This document shows, piece after piece, positions 4,773 to 8,671 of a stretch of DNA of 8,671 bases. The first letter of the stretch is position 1. The number at the start of each line of letters is the position of its first letter. The translations under genes and the position numbers were made by a program. Source of the DNA: Synechococcus sp. CPC35 (GTDB taxonomy: Bacteria > Cyanobacteriota > Cyanobacteriia > PCC-6307 > Cyanobiaceae); the NCBI GenBank assembly GCA_002684175.1, contig NYUU01000072.1:1-8671 (forward strand), written 5' to 3'. The notes below the pieces were generated by a model. That model saw nothing but the letters and a program-made list of their open reading frames with translations, did not search any database and was not told the origin of the DNA.

Positions 4773-6362
4773 GTGATCCGTGCTCACCACCCTCCGGGAC
4801 TTTCCCTCGCGGGAATGGTGATGATTGTGCTGGCGAGTCTCATCCCCGTCGGCTGCAGATCGGTTCAGCAAAATCAGCGACTCACCGTTGGCTCTGCGGG
4901 GAAGATCAGCTCCCTCGACCCAGCACAGGCCAGCACCCTGAGCATTATTCAACTGCTCAGCGCTGTCGGCGATCCGCTTTACAGCCTCAACCGGGATGGC
5001 ACTCTTCAGCCACGACTCGCGGTTGGTCTTCCCGAGCTCACCCCTGACGGCCTGACCGTCACCATCCCACTCAGGAAAGACGTTCGCTTTCACGACGGCA
5101 GCGCCTTCAATGCTGAAGCCATGGCCTTCAGCCTGAGGCGTTTCCTGCGCATCGGCACGCTCAGCTATGTGGTGGGTGATCGCATCCGTGCAGTGGACGT
5201 GGTGGATACGCACACCATCCGGCTGCAGCTGAGCAGACCCTCCACCTCCCTGCAGGGTCTGCTCACCTCTGTGAACCTCACTCCGATCTCCCCCACCTCC
5301 TACGCGGAGCATCGTGATCGTTTTCTGCATGATCGTTTTGTCGGAACAGGGCCCTACCGACTCACACGGTTCACCGAGCATCAACAGCGGCTCGAACCCT
5401 TTGCGGAGTACTGGGGGACTGCTCCTGAAAACAGCGGTCTCGACCTGATCACCCTCAGCAACTCAACCGCCCTCTTCGGTGCTCTGAAGGCCGGAGAGGT
5501 GGACGTTCTGTTGTCAGCCGCCATTGATGAAGATCAACGCTATGCCCTGAGCGAACAGGCGCGTGAAGGAGATCTCCACGAAGCGGTCGGACCTGCGATG
5601 GAGATCGGCTACATCACTCTGCTGAGCAACACCCCACCCCTTGATGATCAACGGCTTCGCAGGGCTCTGGCCTTCAGCCTCGATCGCGGGGTGGTGTCTG
5701 AGAGGGTGAGCTATGGCCTGCGTCGTCCGCTGCGATCGCTGATTCCCCCAACTCTTCCCGGCGGCGAACTTGCCTCCTGGCCGAGCCACAACCCCGATGA
5801 AGCGAAGCGGTTGCTGGCGAAAGCCGGGTACTGCAAAGGAAGGCAGTTACGCGTACCGCTTACCTTCCGCTCGAATGTGCCTGCCGACAAATTGCTGGCG
5901 CTGACCTGGCAGGCCCAGATTGAACGTGACCTTTCCGATTGCCTTGTGCTCGACCTTGATGGAGTGGAATCCACAACGATCTACCGCCAGCTGGGAGAAG
6001 GTGCGTTCAAGGCGGTGATGCTGGACTGGCGAGGCAGCTACCCCGATCCGGAGGCCTACCTCACACCTCTGCTCAGCTGCACCACGGTCCAAGGCGACAC
6101 CTGCGAGAACGGGGAAGCCGCCATCAGTGGAAGCTTCTGGAGCGCTCCGGGGCTCCAGGCCGCACTACAGGAGAGTGATGCAGTGCGTGGAAAGGCGCGG
6201 ATGGCATCGTTGAATCTTGTGGAGGAGCTCACTGCCTCCGGGGCTGCCTACATTCCCGTCTGGCTTGACTCACCACGGGCCTGGGGACAGCTCTGGATCA
6301 AACCGCCGGAATTTGACGGCAGCGGTCATGTTGTTTTCTCACGACTTGAGAAAATCAACTGA
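4773..6362 (+). CDS. ABC importer substrate-binding protein, family 5 (peptide/nickel class), lipoprotein
   Basis: This is an extracytoplasmic solute-binding protein of the DppA/OppA/NikA family, which delivers di- or oligopeptides, nickel chelates or related solutes to an ABC permease. The 529 residues match the family size. An N-terminal hydrophobic segment (about 10-26) ends in PVGC with Cys28, a likely lipidation site that tethers the protein to the membrane. The box is imperfect because Pro stands at -3. The mature part opens LTVGSAGKISSLDPA (37-51), then DPLYSLNRDGTLQPRLA (67-83) and LRKDVRFHDGSAFNAEAMAFSLRRF (in 100-124), which are family hallmarks. The substrate cannot be read from the sequence. 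Start choice: GTG at 4773 gives a complete signal peptide with Arg3, while the ATG at 4815 would leave a short uncharged leader. Its TGA overlaps the permease ATG by one base, so translation is coupled. Confidence 0.92.
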   Translation: MIRAHHPPGLSLAGMVMIVLASLIPVGCRSVQQNQRLTVGSAGKISSLDPAQASTLSIIQLLSAVGDPLYSLNRDGTLQPRLAVGLPELTPDGLTVTIPLRKDVRFHDGSAFNAEAMAFSLRRFLRIGTLSYVVGDRIRAVDVVDTHTIRLQLSRPSTSLQGLLTSVNLTPISPTSYAEHRDRFLHDRFVGTGPYRLTRFTEHQQRLEPFAEYWGTAPENSGLDLITLSNSTALFGALKAGEVDVLLSAAIDEDQRYALSEQAREGDLHEAVGPAMEIGYITLLSNTPPLDDQRLRRALAFSLDRGVVSERVSYGLRRPLRSLIPPTLPGGELASWPSHNPDEAKRLLAKAGYCKGRQLRVPLTFRSNVPADKLLALTWQAQIERDLSDCLVLDLDGVESTTIYRQLGEGAFKAVMLDWRGSYPDPEAYLTPLLSCTTVQGDTCENGEAAISGSFWSAPGLQAALQESDAVRGKARMASLNLVEELTASGAAYIPVWLDSPRAWGQLWIKPPEFDGSGHVVFSRLEKIN

Positions 6363-7381
6363 TGGGACGCGTCCGGGATCTGGCCCGATACAGCGCAACC
6401 CGTCTCGGGCTGGCGCCCGTCATGCTCTGGTTGATCGCCACGCTTGTGTTCCTGCTGCTGCGGGTCGCGCCTGGTGATCCGGTGGACGCGGTGCTGGGCA
6501 GTCGTGCTCCCGCCGCGGCCAAGGAAGCCATGCGCGCCAGGCTGGGGCTGGATCAATCCCTTCTGGATCAGTACCTCCAGTATCTGAACGGTTTGATTCA
6601 CGGTGATCTTGGTCAGGCTCTGATCAATCAGGAACCTGTGCGCACCATCATCAACAGAACGCTGCCAGCCAGTCTGGAGCTGAGTGTGATCGCACTGATC
6701 GCCGCCGCCGTTCTTGGACTGAGCATTGGTTTCAGCGGGATTGCCCGACCGGAAGGGAAGCTCGATCTCAGCGGCAGGATTTACGGGCTCGGGACATACG
6801 CCCTGCCGCCATTCTGGGTGGCGATGATGGTTCAGCTTGTCTTCGCGGTGAGTCTGGGCTGGCTGCCCGTTGGTGGACGCTTCCCCCCAAGCCTTCTCCC
6901 ACCTGAAGGAAGCGGTTTCTTTCTTCTCGACAGCCTGCGTCAAGGGGATTGGCAGGCCCTGCAAGGAACCATTCGGCATCTCATTCTTCCTGCCAGCACC
7001 CTTGCAATACTGCTGAGCGGCTCCTTCACCACTGCTCTGCGCCTCAACCTGCGAAGAACCCTTCGCGGTGATTATGTGGAGGCCGCCCGCAGCCGCGGCC
7101 TCAGTGAGAGGCAGGTGATTCTTCGCCACGGGCTTCCCAATGCCCTGCTGCCCGTCCTCACAATCGCAGGAATCACAGTGGCTTCGCTGATCGGCGGTGC
7201 TCTGCTGATCGAGGTCACCTTCTCATGGCCAGGCATTGCCCTGAGACTGCAGGAGGCGATCAATCAAAGGGACTACCCCGTGGTTCAGGGCATTGTTGTG
7301 GTGCTTGCCGGGCTGGTGGTTCTGATCAGCGTGTTGGTTGATCTGCTGGTGGCATCCCTCGATCCGCGGATCCGCTACTGA
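6362..7381 (+). CDS. ABC importer permease, DppB/OppB type
   Basis: This inner-membrane subunit forms half of the translocation channel of a peptide/nickel-class ABC importer. At 339 residues it is typical for DppB. Hydrophobic segments are visible at about 14-35, 105-127, 143-165, 208-226, 262-286 and 306-330, giving six crossings. The N-terminal RVAPGDP (34-40) is a DppB hallmark. The cytoplasmic loop EAARSRGLSERQVILRHGLPN (starting at Glu240) is the EAA motif that docks on the ATPase. The C-terminus SFSWPGIAL-like segment (EVTFSWPGIAL, 284-294) and DPRIRY (334-339) are also characteristic. The start codon overlaps the stop of the binding-protein gene as TGATG. A DppC-type partner and the ATPases should exist but are not adjacent: the next gene is convergent. 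The last 7 nt overlap the 3' end of that gene. Confidence 0.94.
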   Translation: MGRVRDLARYSATRLGLAPVMLWLIATLVFLLLRVAPGDPVDAVLGSRAPAAAKEAMRARLGLDQSLLDQYLQYLNGLIHGDLGQALINQEPVRTIINRTLPASLELSVIALIAAAVLGLSIGFSGIARPEGKLDLSGRIYGLGTYALPPFWVAMMVQLVFAVSLGWLPVGGRFPPSLLPPEGSGFFLLDSLRQGDWQALQGTIRHLILPASTLAILLSGSFTTALRLNLRRTLRGDYVEAARSRGLSERQVILRHGLPNALLPVLTIAGITVASLIGGALLIEVTFSWPGIALRLQEAINQRDYPVVQGIVVVLAGLVVLISVLVDLLVASLDPRIRY

Positions 7382-8671
7382 AGCTGTTCCGTCAGACGAG
7401 CGGCGGAAGAACGGTCAAGGCGATGCCAGCGCGTCGTTCCGTCACTGAGATGCTGCATCCCCCCAGCTGAAGGATCACCCTCCAGCTGATTCAGGAAGCG
7501 GATCAGTTCCAGCGCAATCAGTTGCTGCACGGTCAGTGGGTTCACACCCACAAGCTCTTCACCAAGTTGGAACAAGTCGTCACCCTCCTCCTCCGAAGCC
7601 TGCCCATCAACACGGATCGGTGAGAAATGGCTGGCTCCCTCAACCACGACGGCACGACTCGCACCATGCAGTCCCAGTGCGGCCAGCAGCCCCAGCTGCT
7701 CATCAAGGGGCGGGGTGATGAGATCGAGGGTCCCTCCAATGAGCAACAGGGGAATCCCCAACGGTTTTGACTTCTTTTCAGGCCAGATCAGACCACCGAA
7801 ACTGTTGAGCCCCACCACGGCCGTCGGCAACGGATTGACGACAGGCGTCTCCATCACGCGCCCGGCAGCAAGTTCACATTGGAGCAGTTTCGAGAGGTTG
7901 GTGAGCGGGAGTCCTGCCAGTGCCGCTTCGCAACGTTGGTCAGCCCCCGCGACGGGTTGAGCACCTGCTGCAAGCAATGCAGTGAGCGCTCCAAGTGAAT
8001 GCCCCACCAACACCACGCGATTCCCCGGCACCGGGAGCTGCCCGCCTCGCTGAGCCTCAAGAACCGCCCTGAGGTCTGCCAGTCGTTGCCTAAGTGCCTC
8101 AGCACCATCGAAGGATTGTCGTCCCTCCAGAAGAGCCTGCACTGCAGCCGAATCACTGCCTGGATGATCCACAAGAGCAAGAGGCCAGCCGGAAGCCGCC
8201 AATCCCCTGGCCAACCAGTGAAAGTGCTCTGGATCTCCTCCCAGACCAGGCAGGAGAACGATCCAGAGGTGATCGCTCCGGTCGATGTCCGGACCCCAGA
8301 CCTCCACCTGCAGCGGTTCGGAACGATGGGGTACAGACAGGCGGATCAATCTTGGTGATCCTGCAGCGGTGGAATCCGTCGCAAGCGGCTCCAGCTTCTG
8401 GTGTTGGCTGGGATGACGTCCCAGGGAGGCAGTCAGAGCATGATGCCGGGTCAATTCACTGCGCCATCTGTCAGCAGCCTTGAGCAGCGCATCAAGGTCA
8501 AGCCGCAGCTGGCGATGCGGAAGCGCTTTGAGCACATCAAGCGTCGTGATCTGCTCCTGTTGTTCCAGAAGTTGCTCCAGGGTGGCCATCACCACGGAAC
8601 TGCTGATTCGTCCGCCGCCGTCGACTCGAATCAGTGTCCCCAGAGCATCCAGCAGAGGCCGCGCTCCCCAG
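7375..8671 (-). CDS. DUF1400-type alpha/beta hydrolase, N-terminus outside the window
   Basis: This looks like a serine hydrolase of the cyanobacterial DUF1400 group, related to lipases and platelet-activating-factor acetylhydrolases; its natural substrate is unknown. The frame is open to the right edge, so the true start lies beyond it. A GTG at 8595 is internal, because upstream codons continue the DUF1400 domain (ARPLLDALGTLIRVDGGGRIS), followed by ITTLDVLKALPHRQLRLDL. The catalytic domain shows LLPGLGGDPEHF (oxyanion side), LVDHPGSDS, and the nucleophile elbow VGHSLGA with Ser at 7996-7998. Asp in LIGGTLDLITPP lies at 7723-7725, and His in EGASHFSPI at 7627-7629. These form a complete triad. 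About 431 residues are visible. Full-length members usually begin with a signal peptide, so secretion is likely but cannot be seen here. The stop codon (TAG, 7375-7377) lies inside the convergent permease gene. Confidence 0.88.
   Translation of the reverse strand, partial: WGARPLLDALGTLIRVDGGGRISSSVVMATLEQLLEQQEQITTLDVLKALPHRQLRLDLDALLKAADRWRSELTRHHALTASLGRHPSQHQKLEPLATDSTAAGSPRLIRLSVPHRSEPLQVEVWGPDIDRSDHLWIVLLPGLGGDPEHFHWLARGLAASGWPLALVDHPGSDSAAVQALLEGRQSFDGAEALRQRLADLRAVLEAQRGGQLPVPGNRVVLVGHSLGALTALLAAGAQPVAGADQRCEAALAGLPLTNLSKLLQCELAAGRVMETPVVNPLPTAVVGLNSFGGLIWPEKKSKPLGIPLLLIGGTLDLITPPLDEQLGLLAALGLHGASRAVVVEGASHFSPIRVDGQASEEEGDDLFQLGEELVGVNPLTVQQLIALELIRFLNQLEGDPSAGGMQHLSDGTTRWHRLDRSSAARLTEQLQ

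Noticed and set aside
4521..5384. Open frame of 287 codons on the - strand
   Set aside because: It is a shadow of the binding-protein gene and the small gene; its His/Gln/Ala-rich sequence shows no family features.

Overview
The window looks like chromosomal DNA of a marine picocyanobacterium, Synechococcus or a larger-genome, low-light type Prochlorococcus. The evidence is the protein families and their company. There is a DUF1400-type alpha/beta hydrolase, a family known mainly from cyanobacteria. There is also a small periplasmic carboxypeptidase-regulatory-like protein of the kind linked to nickel/cobalt transporters, and compact same-strand house-keeping genes with moderately high GC. 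The genus is an inference from general family knowledge; I could not run a search.

Positions 1-1545 form a long stretch with no gene I can support. It is visibly more AT-rich than the rest, and its open frames have protein sequences that resemble no family. It holds one strong factor-independent terminator on the + strand (491-522), a perfect 10-bp inverted repeat that could end a - strand transcript (1127-1165), and an AT-rich inverted repeat (82-123). A candidate promoter for the first gene lies at its right edge (1482-1510).

Positions 1546-4367 carry four + strand genes: 5-formyltetrahydrofolate cyclo-ligase, a secreted, membrane-anchored small protein with a possible metal-binding N-terminus, the sulfur-transfer protein SufE, and homoserine dehydrogenase. 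The first three are 21 and 7 nt apart and are probably one transcript. Homoserine dehydrogenase follows 58 nt later. Their jobs are one-carbon metabolism, Fe-S cluster assembly and threonine/methionine precursor synthesis. They are metabolic neighbours rather than one pathway.

Positions 4368-7381 carry a 132-nt intergenic region with an unusual triple 15-nt repeat and two dyad symmetries. Then come a small unrecognised protein of 78 residues and two components of a peptide/nickel-class ABC importer: a family 5 substrate-binding lipoprotein and a DppB-type permease whose stop and start codons overlap. The second permease and the ATPases are not in this window.

Positions 7375-8671 carry the hydrolase on the - strand. 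It is convergent with the permease and overlaps its 3' end by 7 nt, and it runs off the right edge of the window, so its N-terminus is missing. I found no mobile element, CRISPR array, tRNA, rRNA or clear new defence-type system.
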